A stretch of 64,000 nt of DNA from Cyclobacteriaceae bacterium (GCA_019638355.1 JAHBTY010000005.1:310001-374000); one strand, 5' to 3'; shown: positions 36,771 through 44,763, numbered from the stretch's first letter. The notes: a model not told the origin generated them from the letters alone. Program-made: numbers and translations.

Positions 36771-36791
36771 ATATACCGATTGGTATATTTT
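36771..36791 (+). promoter_or_regulatory. second TetR operator, overlapping the thiolase promoter
   Basis: ATATACCGATTGGTATAT (36771-36788) shares arms TATACC/GGTATA and 4-bp spacing with the site at 36115. TATATTTT (36784-36791) is a 7/8 match to TAnnTTTG and overlaps the right arm; the thiolase ATG follows at 36805. Confidence 0.7.
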
Positions 36792-36804
36792 AATAAGTAA
36801 CAGA

Positions 36805-38088
36805 ATGGAAATAATGAACAAAAACATCAGAAGAGTTGCGGTAGTAGGATACAATCGTATTCCATTTGCAAGGCAGAACACCGCATATACACTTGCAAGT
36901 AACAGCGACATGCTCGTTGCTACGCTAAACGGACTAATTAACAAATATCAATTACATGGTGAGTTACTTGGCGAAGTAGCTGGCGGTGCTGTAATTAAAA
37001 GCGGAACGGAAGGCAATTTGATTCGTGAAAGTGTAATGAACACTTCACTCAATCCAGCAACACCTGGTTGTGATATTCAGCAAGCATGTGCAACAGGGGT
37101 TGAAGCAGCTATTTACATAGCCAATAAAATTGCATTAGGACAAATTGATTCAGGAATTGCCTGCGGTGTTGATTCTACAAGCAATGTTCCATTGGAACAT
37201 GGAATAAAGCTGAAAAGCACATTGCTTGCAGCAAAGAGAGCGAAAAGCAATTTGGAGCGATTAAAACTATTCCTATCGCTTCGCCCAAAAGATTTCAAGC
37301 CCGTTACACCAGTAAATGATGAACCGAAAACAGGTTTATCAATGGGCGGTCATACTGAATATTCTGCTAAATATTATGGAATAACCAGAGAAGCACAAGA
37401 CGCATTTGCTTTATCAAGTCATCAAAAATTGGCGAATGCTTATGACGAAGGATTTATAGCTGAAATGATAACTCCATTCATGGGTTTAAACGCTGATAAC
37501 AATTTACGCAGAGATACCAATATGGAAAAGCTATCAAAGCTCAAACCTGCCTTTGACAAGCAAAATGGAACGCTTACAGCTGGTAATTCAACACCGCTTT
37601 CTGACGGTGCTTCTGCCGTGTTGCTTGCAAGTGAAGAATGGGCTGCAAAACATAATTTACCCGTGTTGGCTTACATCACTTTTGCCGAAGTAGCAGCCAT
37701 TGAATACGTGAATAATAAACACAATTTGTTAATGGCTCCTGTTTTGGCTGCCGACAGAATGTTGCGTAAAGCCAACCTCAAATTGCAAGACTTTGATTTT
37801 TATGAAATACATGAAGCATTTGCAGCCCAAGTGTTAGCCACGCTTAAAATTTATGAAAGCGATAAACTATGCAAAGATTTAGGTTTAGAAAAAGCTCTTG
37901 GCACTATTGACTTGAATAAACTTAACGTAAAAGGAAGCAGCTTGGCGGCTGCACATCCTTTTGCAGCTACTGGTTGCAGAATCATTGCCACGATGGCAAA
38001 ACTACTCCATCAAAAAGGTTCGGGCAGAGGTTTTATTTCTGTTTGTGCGGCTCGTGGGCAAGGGGTAACAATGATTTTAGAAAAATAA
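36805..38088 (+). CDS. acetyl-CoA acyltransferase (thiolase)
   Basis: This enzyme would condense or cleave acyl-CoA at the beta-keto position. The acyl-accepting Cys is in PGCDIQQACATGVEAA (Cys95). The His-Glu pair is in YEIHEAFAAQ, and the second Cys is in SVCAARGQGVTM. The 427-residue length and GTIDLNKLNVKGSSLAAAHP pattern match FadI/FadA-type thiolases. An alternative start three codons in (36814) is possible. It follows a TetR operator and begins a run of seven same-strand genes. No acyl-CoA dehydrogenase or hydratase partner is present in the island. Confidence 0.88.
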   Translation: MEIMNKNIRRVAVVGYNRIPFARQNTAYTLASNSDMLVATLNGLINKYQLHGELLGEVAGGAVIKSGTEGNLIRESVMNTSLNPATPGCDIQQACATGVEAAIYIANKIALGQIDSGIACGVDSTSNVPLEHGIKLKSTLLAAKRAKSNLERLKLFLSLRPKDFKPVTPVNDEPKTGLSMGGHTEYSAKYYGITREAQDAFALSSHQKLANAYDEGFIAEMITPFMGLNADNNLRRDTNMEKLSKLKPAFDKQNGTLTAGNSTPLSDGASAVLLASEEWAAKHNLPVLAYITFAEVAAIEYVNNKHNLLMAPVLAADRMLRKANLKLQDFDFYEIHEAFAAQVLATLKIYESDKLCKDLGLEKALGTIDLNKLNVKGSSLAAAHPFAATGCRIIATMAKLLHQKGSGRGFISVCAARGQGVTMILEK

Positions 38089-38100
38089 AAAACAACAAGC

Positions 38101-38580
38101 ATGAAAAACTTACCAAAAACATTAGAAAGTAAAGCACGGATTCAATATCAAGATTGCGACCCGTTTAATCATTTGAATAACTCCAAATATATTGACTATA
38201 TCGTTGTTGCAAGAACCGAACAGTTACTTGAGCAATATGGATTTAACACAGCTGAATTGGCTTTTAAAGAAGGCTTAGGATGGGTAACAGCATTAACTCA
38301 AGTTTCATACTTCCACCCTGCAACATGGATGGAAATAGTAACCATTGAATCAAGGTTGATTCAGTTTTCTGATTACAGTTTGCTGGTGGAAGCATTTATG
38401 TGGGATGAACATAAAACGAAACTCAAATGTGTGATGTGGGGAAAGCTGGTTCATTTTAACATGAAGACTCAAAAGAGTTTCAAACATTCTGACGAACTAC
38501 TAAAATTATTCTCTGAAATATTATATCCAATTGAAAACATATCAACATTTGAAGAACGGGTAAAATCATTAAAACAATAA
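38101..38580 (+). CDS. 4HBT hot-dog acyl-CoA thioesterase
   Basis: The 159-residue protein carries the 4-hydroxybenzoyl-CoA thioesterase signature IQYQDCDPFNHLNNSKYIDY (about 14-33), with the catalytic Asp and the conserved N-H-x-N. SYFHPATWMEIVTIESRL and KCVMWGKLVHFN form later strands of the hot-dog fold. It would hydrolyse an acyl-CoA thioester; chain specificity is unknown. Lying 12 bp after the thiolase, it is probably part of the same operon. Confidence 0.82.
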   Translation: MKNLPKTLESKARIQYQDCDPFNHLNNSKYIDYIVVARTEQLLEQYGFNTAELAFKEGLGWVTALTQVSYFHPATWMEIVTIESRLIQFSDYSLLVEAFMWDEHKTKLKCVMWGKLVHFNMKTQKSFKHSDELLKLFSEILYPIENISTFEERVKSLKQ

Positions 38581-38591
38581 TTCAAGCGATC

Positions 38592-39537
38592 ATGAACAAG
38601 AAGAATATTGCAATTATTGGACTAGGTGGTGTAGGGGGGTATTTCGGATTTAAACTAAGCAAATACAATGAACAATCTCAGAATTATGAGATTTCTTTTG
38701 TGGCAAGAAATGAAACCTATCAATCAATCAAAGAGCGAGGCTTAATTTTAATTTCACATGAATTTCCTACAGACAATTCAACAAGACCTGATTGTTTACT
38801 TCAAAGCATTTCAGAAATTAAAAACCCTGATTTGGTTTTTATCTGCGTGAAGGAATATGCCCTCGAAAAAGTTTGTACTGAACTATTGCCAAATATAAAG
38901 AGTGATACGATACTCTTTCCATTGATGAATGGAGCAGATATTTATGAAAGAATGAGGAAATTCATTCCACATCATACAATTATACCCTCGTGTGTTTACA
39001 TATCAGCACATATAAAAGACAAAGGCGTAATTGAACAAAAGAGTAAGCCCGGCAAAATCATATTTGGCAAGGATAAGTTAAATCAAAATAAATCAATCGA
39101 ATGGATTACAAAACTGTTTGAAAGCTCAAAAATTGATTATGAATTTCAGGAACCCCGAAAAAGCGATATGGACAAAATTTATGTTCATAGCAAGTTTTGC
39201 TCTTGTTACATCTAAGCACAATTCATCATTCGGAGCGGTATGTAATGAACCTGTTCAACGGAATGAAGCTGTGGAAATAATGAGAGAAATCAATGCAATT
39301 GCCTTAGGTAAAGGTATTCTACTCGATGAGAAGGTAATAGAAAATACTTTTAAAACAGCGATGACTTTCCCTTTCGATACACCCTCATCAATGCAGTTAG
39401 ACATTCATTCAAAAAAACAAAGTAGCGAACTTGATTTGCTGGGCGGCAGCATAATTCAATTCGGCAAAGAGTTGAATATAGATACGCCAATTACAACAAC
39501 TATTTACAATGAAATAAAATCAATAATCCATAGTTAA
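38592..39537 (+). pseudogene. ketopantoate reductase-like gene with a frameshift
   Basis: The first frame (38592 onward) shows the ApbA/PanE N-terminal Rossmann motif IAIIGLGGVGGYFGFKL and PLMNGADIYERM, then runs out at 39215. The C-terminal domain continues in another frame: IWTKFMFIASFALVTS through IPCLG-like AIALGKGILLDEKV and FPFDTPSSMQLDIHSKKQ, ending at 39537. Removing one A from the A5 run at 39158-39162 joins the frames as EFQEPRKAIWTKF, restoring a protein of about 315 residues, the normal family length. It is either a real frameshift or a homopolymer error. The intact enzyme would be an NADPH-dependent 2-dehydropantoate-type reductase. Confidence 0.8.
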
Positions 39538-39541
39538 GATC

Positions 39542-40084
39542 ATGATGAAAAAAGTAATCCTAATCGCATCATTGTTTGCAAGCATTGCGGCTAATGCTCA
39601 AACTTTTACTCTTAAGAGTGACGAACTTGGCGGACAAGCCACCGAAAAAGAAGTATTCAATGGTTTTGGTTGCACAGGTAAAAACTTGTCGCCACAACTT
39701 TATTGGGAAAATCCACCAAGTGGTACAAAAAGTTTTGCAGTTACTTTTTACGACCCTGATGCACCAACTGGCAGTGGTTGGTGGCATTGGCTAATTTTTG
39801 ACATTCCTGCAAATACGAATGAATTAAAACCAGGTGCGGGAAATTTGTCCCTTAACTTGGCACCTGCTGGTAGCATACAAAGTGTTACAGACTTTAAAAC
39901 CCAGGGTTACGGAGGTCCTTGCCCACCAGAGGGAAGCAAAGCCCATCGGTACATCATCACTGTTTATGCCTTGAAAACTGAAAAACTTGGTTTAGACGCA
40001 ACGGCAAATCCTGCATTGGTCGGTTTTATGTTGGAACATAATGCTATTGAAAAGGCATCACTCATGCTTTACTATAAAAGATAA
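39542..40084 (+). CDS. PEBP / YbhB-YbcL family protein with signal peptide
   Basis: A signal peptide (MKKVILIASLFASIAANAQ) precedes a phosphatidylethanolamine-binding-protein fold: NLSPQLYWENPPSGTKSFAV, then YDPDAPTGSGWWHWLIFDIP and YGGPCPPEGSKAHRYIITVY. These carry the conserved DPDAP and GPxPP/HRY ligand-site motifs. Length 180 is usual for bacterial members. The role is unknown (Raf-kinase-inhibitor-like by homology only). The protein would be periplasmic. It begins 4 bp after the frameshifted reductase. Confidence 0.88.
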   Translation: MMKKVILIASLFASIAANAQTFTLKSDELGGQATEKEVFNGFGCTGKNLSPQLYWENPPSGTKSFAVTFYDPDAPTGSGWWHWLIFDIPANTNELKPGAGNLSLNLAPAGSIQSVTDFKTQGYGGPCPPEGSKAHRYIITVYALKTEKLGLDATANPALVGFMLEHNAIEKASLMLYYKR

Positions 40085-40090
40085 AAGGCC

Positions 40091-40657
40091 ATGAATACAA
40101 ATTATTTAGAAAGAGTAATCAAGCAATTTGAATACTACAAAATGTTGGGCGAAAAAACTTTTGCTCAGATTCCCGAGGAAAAACTGTTTTGGCAATACAA
40201 TGAAGAGAGTAACAGTATTGCCACCATTGTAAAACATCTATGGGGAAATATGCTCAGTCGTTGGACTGACTTCCTAACAACAGATGGAGAAAAAGAATGG
40301 CGAAACCGGGATGCGGAATTTGATAATGATATTTTCACCAAACAAGAAATGTTGAACAAATGGGATGAGGGTTGGAAGGTATTCTTAGACACTTTAAAAT
40401 CTTTGAAAGAACAAGACCTTGAAAAAATTATTTACATCCGCAATCAAGGACACACTGTTTTAGAAGCCATCAACAGGCAATTGGCTCACTACCCTTATCA
40501 TGTCGGGCAAATCGTTTTCATCGGCAAAATGTGTGCTGAGAAATGGGACTCATTATCTATTCCCAAAGGAAAATCAAACACATACAATGCAGAAAAATTT
40601 TCCAAACCCAAAGAACGTGGGCATTTTACAGATGAATTTCTAAACAATAAAAAATGA
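40091..40657 (+). CDS. DinB-like (DUF1572) protein
   Basis: The 188-residue sequence fits the DUF1572/DinB four-helix bundle: IVKHLWGNMLSRWTDFLTTD with the first metal-site His, and INRQLAHYPYHVGQIVFIGK with the H-x3-H metal site near residues 137-142. Members are suspected metal-dependent hydrolases or thiol transferases related to bacillithiol S-transferases; the substrate is unknown. Six bp separate it from the PEBP gene. Confidence 0.82.
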   Translation: MNTNYLERVIKQFEYYKMLGEKTFAQIPEEKLFWQYNEESNSIATIVKHLWGNMLSRWTDFLTTDGEKEWRNRDAEFDNDIFTKQEMLNKWDEGWKVFLDTLKSLKEQDLEKIIYIRNQGHTVLEAINRQLAHYPYHVGQIVFIGKMCAEKWDSLSIPKGKSNTYNAEKFSKPKERGHFTDEFLNNKK

Positions 40658-40667
40658 AATACGCTTT

Positions 40668-41546
40668 ATGCAAAATGAGATTATAAATGCAACGGTCAAG
40701 GATTTGCCAATAATCTATCAACTCTTTGAAGAAGCGATTCATTTTCAAAGGAAAAATAATTATGTGGGTTGGAACAGCTATGACAAAGATTTTATCAAGG
40801 CAGATATTAATAATGGACTTTTGTATAAAATAACTCGAAACGAAGATATTCTTGGGATTTTCAGCATTTGTTATAGCGATGAGTTGATTTGGCGTGAAAA
40901 CGAAAATTCAGATGCTATTTATCTGCACCGAATAGTACTTAATCAAAGGTTTAAAGGTGAAAAGATATTTCAGAAAATTCTGGATTGGTCGATTCTTCTT
41001 GCAAAAGAAAAAAAGCTTAAAAGTATCCGAATGGATACGTGGGCGGATAATGAAAAGATTATTTCGTACTATAAAAGTTATGGTTTTAAATTTATTGAAA
41101 ATTATACCACTCCTGCAACCGAAGATTTACCCATACAACATAGAAATTTACGAGTGGCACTATTGCAGTTAGATATTGATTATTCGGACTTTTCTTTTGA
41201 TTCTTTAAAGAAGATAAACATCAAACAGGAATTTGCAACCATCAATCTGTATTGGAGCCAAAAGATTATCGGGAAAACAAATGGTCAACTAATCAAGCTG
41301 GCTAAAGGAAAAGGTGAAATTAAATGGCATAAACATGACGACCAGGACGAATTGTTTATTCTTTACAAGGGTAACCTGACAATTCAGTTACGAGACAGGA
41401 AAATTGAGATGTATGAAGGTGATATGTTCATAGTTCCAAAGGGTATAGAACATTGCCCAAGAGCTGATGAAGAAGTGGAGTTCTTAATTATGGGTTTGTC
41501 TGTTACTTCTGGATCTGCTGTTTGTAATAGAAATAATTCAATATAA
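40668..41546 (+). CDS. GNAT acetyltransferase fused to a cupin domain
   Basis: Residues 1-165 are a GNAT fold: IYLHRIVLNQRFKGEKIFQK holds the acetyl-CoA-binding beta-strand and loop, and SIRMDTWADNEKIISYYKSYG the conserved C-terminal motif. Residues 175-292 are a small cupin: GEIKWHKHDDQDELFILYKG with the HxH...E metal ligands, and GDMFIVPKGIEHCPRADEEV with the second cupin motif. Both parts are well known as separate proteins; the single-chain fusion is less common. It is the last gene of the cargo and precedes 1.36 kb of non-coding DNA. Confidence 0.82.
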   Translation: MQNEIINATVKDLPIIYQLFEEAIHFQRKNNYVGWNSYDKDFIKADINNGLLYKITRNEDILGIFSICYSDELIWRENENSDAIYLHRIVLNQRFKGEKIFQKILDWSILLAKEKKLKSIRMDTWADNEKIISYYKSYGFKFIENYTTPATEDLPIQHRNLRVALLQLDIDYSDFSFDSLKKINIKQEFATINLYWSQKIIGKTNGQLIKLAKGKGEIKWHKHDDQDELFILYKGNLTIQLRDRKIEMYEGDMFIVPKGIEHCPRADEEVEFLIMGLSVTSGSAVCNRNNSI

Positions 41547-41854
41547 TATACTTGATTGTCTTTGGTAAATAAATAGAAAATGAATATTTGAGTAGTGTCT
41601 TATCTTCAGACACCGCACGGCTTATGCAGTGGCTAACCCACAAAGCCAACCCTTCCACTGCATCTATGGTGTTGCCGCCATTTTTAACTGTCATACTTTT
41701 TGTGGCTATGCTCCCCACGTTTTTGGCACATTGCCTGTTCCGCTTTGCTACACAGCCAAAGAGCCAAGCCAACCCAAGCATAGCAACAAAAAGCCGCTAC
41801 ACTCCAACCACCACCACCGTTTCGCTTATGCCAGTATAAAAAATGGCGGAAGCA

Positions 41855-41961
41855 TACTTAAACATAATGCGGTCTTATGTGTTCGCTTCGCACAGCCACC
41901 CCACGCTTATGCAAGCATCCCAACGCAGTGGCTGTCACATAAGTCGCCATTATGTTAAGTA
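41855..41961. repeat. long compound stem-loop
   Basis: The left arm 41855-41881 and right arm 41936-41961 pair as TACTTA(A)ACATAATG with CATTATGTTAAGTA and CTTATGTG with CACATAAG. They are separated by a 4-nt internal loop. Directly inside, ACAGCCAC (41892-41899) pairs with GTGGCTGT (41928-41935). The apex holds GCTTATGCAAGC. In all about 30 bp pair within 107 nt. A small separate hairpin, CACTTTT / AAAAGTG (41975-41992), follows. Confidence 0.7.
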
Positions 41962-42311
41962 GCCAACACCATAGCACTTTTTATCAAAAGTGAAGCCGTG
42001 CTTCTGCCAACGCACCCCACCCGAAGAACCCCTACACCCCGCCACCCTTTCAGCGGTGCAGTAAAAAATAAAGCATGATTTGTTTTACGGCTATGTGCTT
42101 GCGGTAGGTTCATTCACTTCATCTCCATTTCGTTCAGGCGTTGCGTTCATTCCGCTTTGCTTCATTCACTACACTATCCTTCACTGCATTTCGCCTACGT
42201 TCATTTCACCAACCTCAGCACCGCACAGCAAAAGCAATTCCTTCTCTTCATTCCGCAAAGCCAACACACAGGCTTTCCGTGTCATGGCGTTTGCTTAACC
42301 CACGCTACAAT

Positions 42312-42342
42312 AGCTTTTGTTTTTTGAAAAGTTACAAAAGCT
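42312..42342. repeat. 9-bp inverted repeat
   Basis: AGCTTTTGT (42312-42320) and ACAAAAGCT (42334-42342) are exact reverse complements around a 13-nt loop, in the same non-coding stretch. Confidence 0.5.
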
Positions 42343-42640
42343 GCCAACGCTTCTAAGCAAACTGCTCATGCCACTCCAAGCCACCAACCCGATTTGCTCC
42401 ATTTCGTTCAGTCATTGCATTTGCTCTTGACCCACCGCACCATAGAAAGCGGTATGCTTTATTTTTTCCTGCGAATTGTTTACCCCAGCCAACCCACAAA
42501 AAATAACTCCGAACAATATATCCGGTTGAATTGAAATTCGGATGATGAAGTGTAGTAAACGAAATTTCTGATTTCAGAAGAGGAATGCAGATAAGAAGGT
42601 TCTGCTTGAAAAAAATAAAAATAAAAAGTGCAGCAAAGTT

Positions 42641-42788
42641 AGGTGGCTGGCACAGGCCAACGCACTACAAAAACCAAAAGACTACGGCATAATGAAAGGC
42701 AAATAAGCTGTTGTTTTTATTAGTGGTATTTGCCTTTCACCCTTCGGGACTTATTCCGTTTCCTTTTGGTTTTTTAGCCACGCCACCT
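42641..42788. repeat. long stem-loop element, copy 1
   Basis: Nested pairings: AGGTGGC (42641-42647) with GCCACCT (42782-42788); TGGC (42648-42651) with GCCA (42777-42780); AAAAACCAAAAG (42669-42680) with CTTTTGGTTTTT (42763-42774); partial pairing of ACTACGGCATAA with TTATTCCGTTTC; and inner TGAAAGGCAAATA (42693-42705) with TATTTGCCTTTCA (42727-42739). A small CCCTTCGGG hairpin follows the inner stem. T-rich sequence comes after the element. Copy 2 at 43367-43552 shares the middle stem exactly and has a different but still complementary outer stem. Confidence 0.75.
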
Positions 42789-42911
42789 GTGGGATTGCTT
42801 TCTTTTTTTTTCTGTTTTTTTTCTTTGTCAAATTATATGTGTGCTGCGGAGCGTAAGCGAAGCAGGGCTGCGGCAAAGGCTTAAAACAGGCTCAAAATTT
42901 AAGCAGTCATT

Positions 42912-43337
42912 ATGCACATTCCGAAGTTTCAAACGTACAGCGTAAAGCATCAAAGCACAGGTTTTGAATTTTACATTCTATCAAAAGGCCTGAACAGTGG
43001 TAAGCCTCTTTTGACTCCCTGCCCAAACTCATTTGTTTGCATTTGCAAAAGCCAGGAGCAGAAAGACTTTTATTTCTGGTTACTCTTTGGCCTGTGGAAG
43101 GCAAAATACTTTCATCAGTTCCTCACTGGTTCTGTAATTCCCTTTATCCGCTTATCTGATTTGAAAAATGAAATACTTACTCAGGCAGAAAAAGTAAGTA
43201 AGCAGGAAAAGGAATATAAAAGCACAGTTGATAAAATCAAGCAGCTTGAAGAGAAGGAAAGAGCCATCCGCCAAAATCTGGCTTTAATCAATGATTTGAA
43301 AAGGGCAATGATTTACAGGCATCTTAAAAGCAAATAG
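42912..43337 (+). CDS. small island protein, DUF6943-like
   Basis: The 141 residues begin MHIPKFQTYSVKHQ and contain FYILSKGLNSGKPLLTPCPN, then FVCICKSQEQKDFYFWLLFG and FLTGSVIPFIRLSDL. I associate this pattern with DUF6943 proteins of Bacteroidota mobile elements; that name is from memory. The C-terminus (about 85-130) is a charged coiled coil (KQEKEYKSTVDKIKQLEEKE). Function unknown. It is flanked on both sides by the two copies of the long stem-loop element, an arrangement that may not be accidental. Confidence 0.7.
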   Translation: MHIPKFQTYSVKHQSTGFEFYILSKGLNSGKPLLTPCPNSFVCICKSQEQKDFYFWLLFGLWKAKYFHQFLTGSVIPFIRLSDLKNEILTQAEKVSKQEKEYKSTVDKIKQLEEKERAIRQNLALINDLKRAMIYRHLKSK

Positions 43338-43366
43338 TAAGGCTGACCTGTACATGATGCTGCACC

Positions 43367-43552
43367 GTGCATAAATAAATTTTGATGTGCAAAGGTAGCA
43401 TGGCGGCCAGACGCACAAACCCGACCCCAAAAAACCAAAAGACTACGGCATAAACACAGACCCACCGCACAAGGCTTTCATTTATTCCGTTTCCTTTTGG
43501 TTTTTTTATCCGCCATGCAGAGAGATGCACATAAAATTTATTTTTTATGCAC
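43367..43552. repeat. long stem-loop element, copy 2
   Basis: Outer pairing of 43367-43391 with 43526-43552 (GTGCAT...ATAAATTTT and ATGTGCA halves, small bulges). Then GCATGGCGG (43398-43406) pairs perfectly with CCGCCATGC (43510-43518), and AAAAAACCAAAAG (43429-43441) perfectly with CTTTTGGTTTTTT (43494-43506). ACTACGGCATAA (43442-43453) and TTATTCCGTTTC (43482-43493) are identical to copy 1. The rest of 43338-43851 holds no convincing gene; its open frames overlap and look random. Confidence 0.75.
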
Positions 43553-43790
43553 AAGCATCCTCGTATCAGTTCAGGCAGCCATTCACGTATTTGCCCATTC
43601 ACTCCGCAGGTACTTCATCAGCACTTGCCTTTGTCACCCTTTGCGTTTCAGCGTTACATCCGCAGGTCATCATTAGCCCATCAGCCAGTTTTTGGCATCA
43701 AGGTTTACCGCCTTCCATGTGGCTGCTATGTTTGGCGTTATCCTTCAGGTGTTCGTGAGCTTTCAGCATTGCCCTTTTAGGGGCTTTGCT

Positions 43791-43822
43791 GAAAAGAAAA
43801 AGCCCCACCAAACTGGTGAGGC
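43791..43822 (-). terminator. Rho-independent terminator of the 43852-44601 gene
   Basis: On the minus strand GCCTCACCA and TGGTGGGGC form a 9-bp stem (one G-U pair) around loop GTT (43802-43822). TTTTTCTTTTC follows. It lies 29 bp past the stop. Confidence 0.85.
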
Positions 43823-43851
43823 CATTTCCTAACTGAAAGAAAGAACAGCGT

Positions 43852-44601
43852 TTATGCTACTTCAACAATGTTCAACACGTTGTAAGCACCGTTTTTGAGA
43901 GAGTACTGAACTCCGTTCACTTCCTGGAAGAACTCAATCAGCATCAGGTAGAACTTAGTTCCAGTTCCGGCAGGTACACCGGCAGGAGTAAGAGTTACAG
44001 GTGTGTTGGTTCCGTCAATAGGAAGATTGGTGACCGGGCTGTACTCAATTGCACTGGTTCCGTTGGTGAAGTCAACAACTGCATACGCAGACTTGAAGCT
44101 CACATGAGTTGCACCAGACGGATATGCAATATCATTGATCGGAATGAAAGCCGGAATGTTGATTGCACCGGATGCACCTGTTACGGTGAAAGGAGCAAAA
44201 AGAACACCACCCAAAGCTGCATTGTCATTGAAATCAAAATCTTTCAACAGAGCCAATGCTGCAGGGTCGGCAATACCGATTGCGACTGTGCGTTCACCCC
44301 TTGCAGAAGTTACATCGTAATTCTTAATAAGGGTCATGATCTGGGTTAAACGACTGGTAACACGATTGTCAGCAGCGTTCATCATGAGGTTACGGACAGC
44401 GTTGCGAAGCAACTTGCCGGCAGTTGCAGAACTGCCAAACTCAGCTCCGTTTTCACGGGTACGCTGGAAGTTCGGGTCATTTGCGATACGTTCAGCAGAT
44501 ACGCCACCTTTGGTTTTCACCAAGTGGCCATCTTGTGTTTTGTAGAAGGTCAGCTCATCCAGAGTGCCTTCAATTTTGAGGATACCTTTAAGTTTTGCCA
44601 T
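43852..44601 (-). CDS. island protein of unknown function with its own promoter and terminator
   Basis: This is a 249-residue soluble protein. The N-terminus is MAKLKGILKIEGTLDELTFY, then LVKTKGGVSAERIANDPNFQ and RTRENGAEFG, with no signal peptide. The C-terminal 140 residues are rich in beta-branched and small residues (FAPFTVTGASGAINIPAFIP, then YLMLIEFFQEVNGVQYSL), suggesting a beta-sandwich. I recognise it as a type recurring in Bacteroidota genomes, without known function; a structural or particle role is possible but unsupported. It is the only minus-strand gene in the island, monocistronic, with a near-consensus promoter (44667-44698) and a strong terminator. Confidence 0.8.
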   Translation of the reverse strand: MAKLKGILKIEGTLDELTFYKTQDGHLVKTKGGVSAERIANDPNFQRTRENGAEFGSSATAGKLLRNAVRNLMMNAADNRVTSRLTQIMTLIKNYDVTSARGERTVAIGIADPAALALLKDFDFNDNAALGGVLFAPFTVTGASGAINIPAFIPINDIAYPSGATHVSFKSAYAVVDFTNGTSAIEYSPVTNLPIDGTNTPVTLTPAGVPAGTGTKFYLMLIEFFQEVNGVQYSLKNGAYNVLNIVEVA

Positions 44602-44666
44602 TGCTTTAAACTTTTATGAGTTAGTAAATTTGTTTCGACTGATACGCTTTAATCAGCTTACGAAAA

Positions 44667-44698
44667 CAAAATTAGAAGCACTCTAAAGCCTCTGCAAA
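44667..44698 (-). promoter_or_regulatory. near-consensus Bacteroidota promoter
   Basis: On the minus strand TTTG (44695-44698) and TAATTTTG (44667-44674) are 20 bp apart, matching the -33 TTTG / -7 TAnnTTTG consensus. The downstream gene starts about 65 bp later at 44601. Confidence 0.75.
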
Positions 44699-44763
44699 TG
44701 AGCTGTGCCGATTGTTCCGCATTATTCCAACAAACACACTTTTACCGCCCTTAAAAAAAGATT

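Larger units (their letters stand above)
41547..42911. other. long non-coding stretch, C-rich on the plus strand
   Basis: No frame here has convincing protein sequence: the open frames overlap each other, are C- and A-rich and give low-complexity His/Pro/Ser peptides. Recurrent words are GCCAAC, TTCATTC and CTTATGC. An exact 15-bp repeat CTCCATTTCGTTCAG occurs at 42123-42137 and 42397-42411. Several stem-loops lie within it (41855-41961, 41975-41992, 42312-42342, 42641-42788). The strand bias and hairpins suggest a structured RNA or a DNA-processing region rather than decayed genes. Confidence 0.6.

Noticed and set aside
41588-41958. Overlapping open frames of 83 and 109 codons
   Set aside because: They overlap in different frames, have low-complexity His/Pro/Ser composition, no plausible start context, and run across a strong stem-loop (41855-41961).
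42080-42356. Two overlapping frames of about 70 codons
   Set aside because: Repetitive F/R/S-rich translations of the same C-rich DNA; no family resemblance.
42641-43552. The two stem-loop elements as ends of an insertion sequence
   Set aside because: The gene between them shows no transposase motif, each copy is itself an inverted repeat, and no target-site duplication was seen.
43525-43780. Two overlapping 77-codon frames
   Set aside because: They begin inside the copy-2 stem-loop and read as random sequence.
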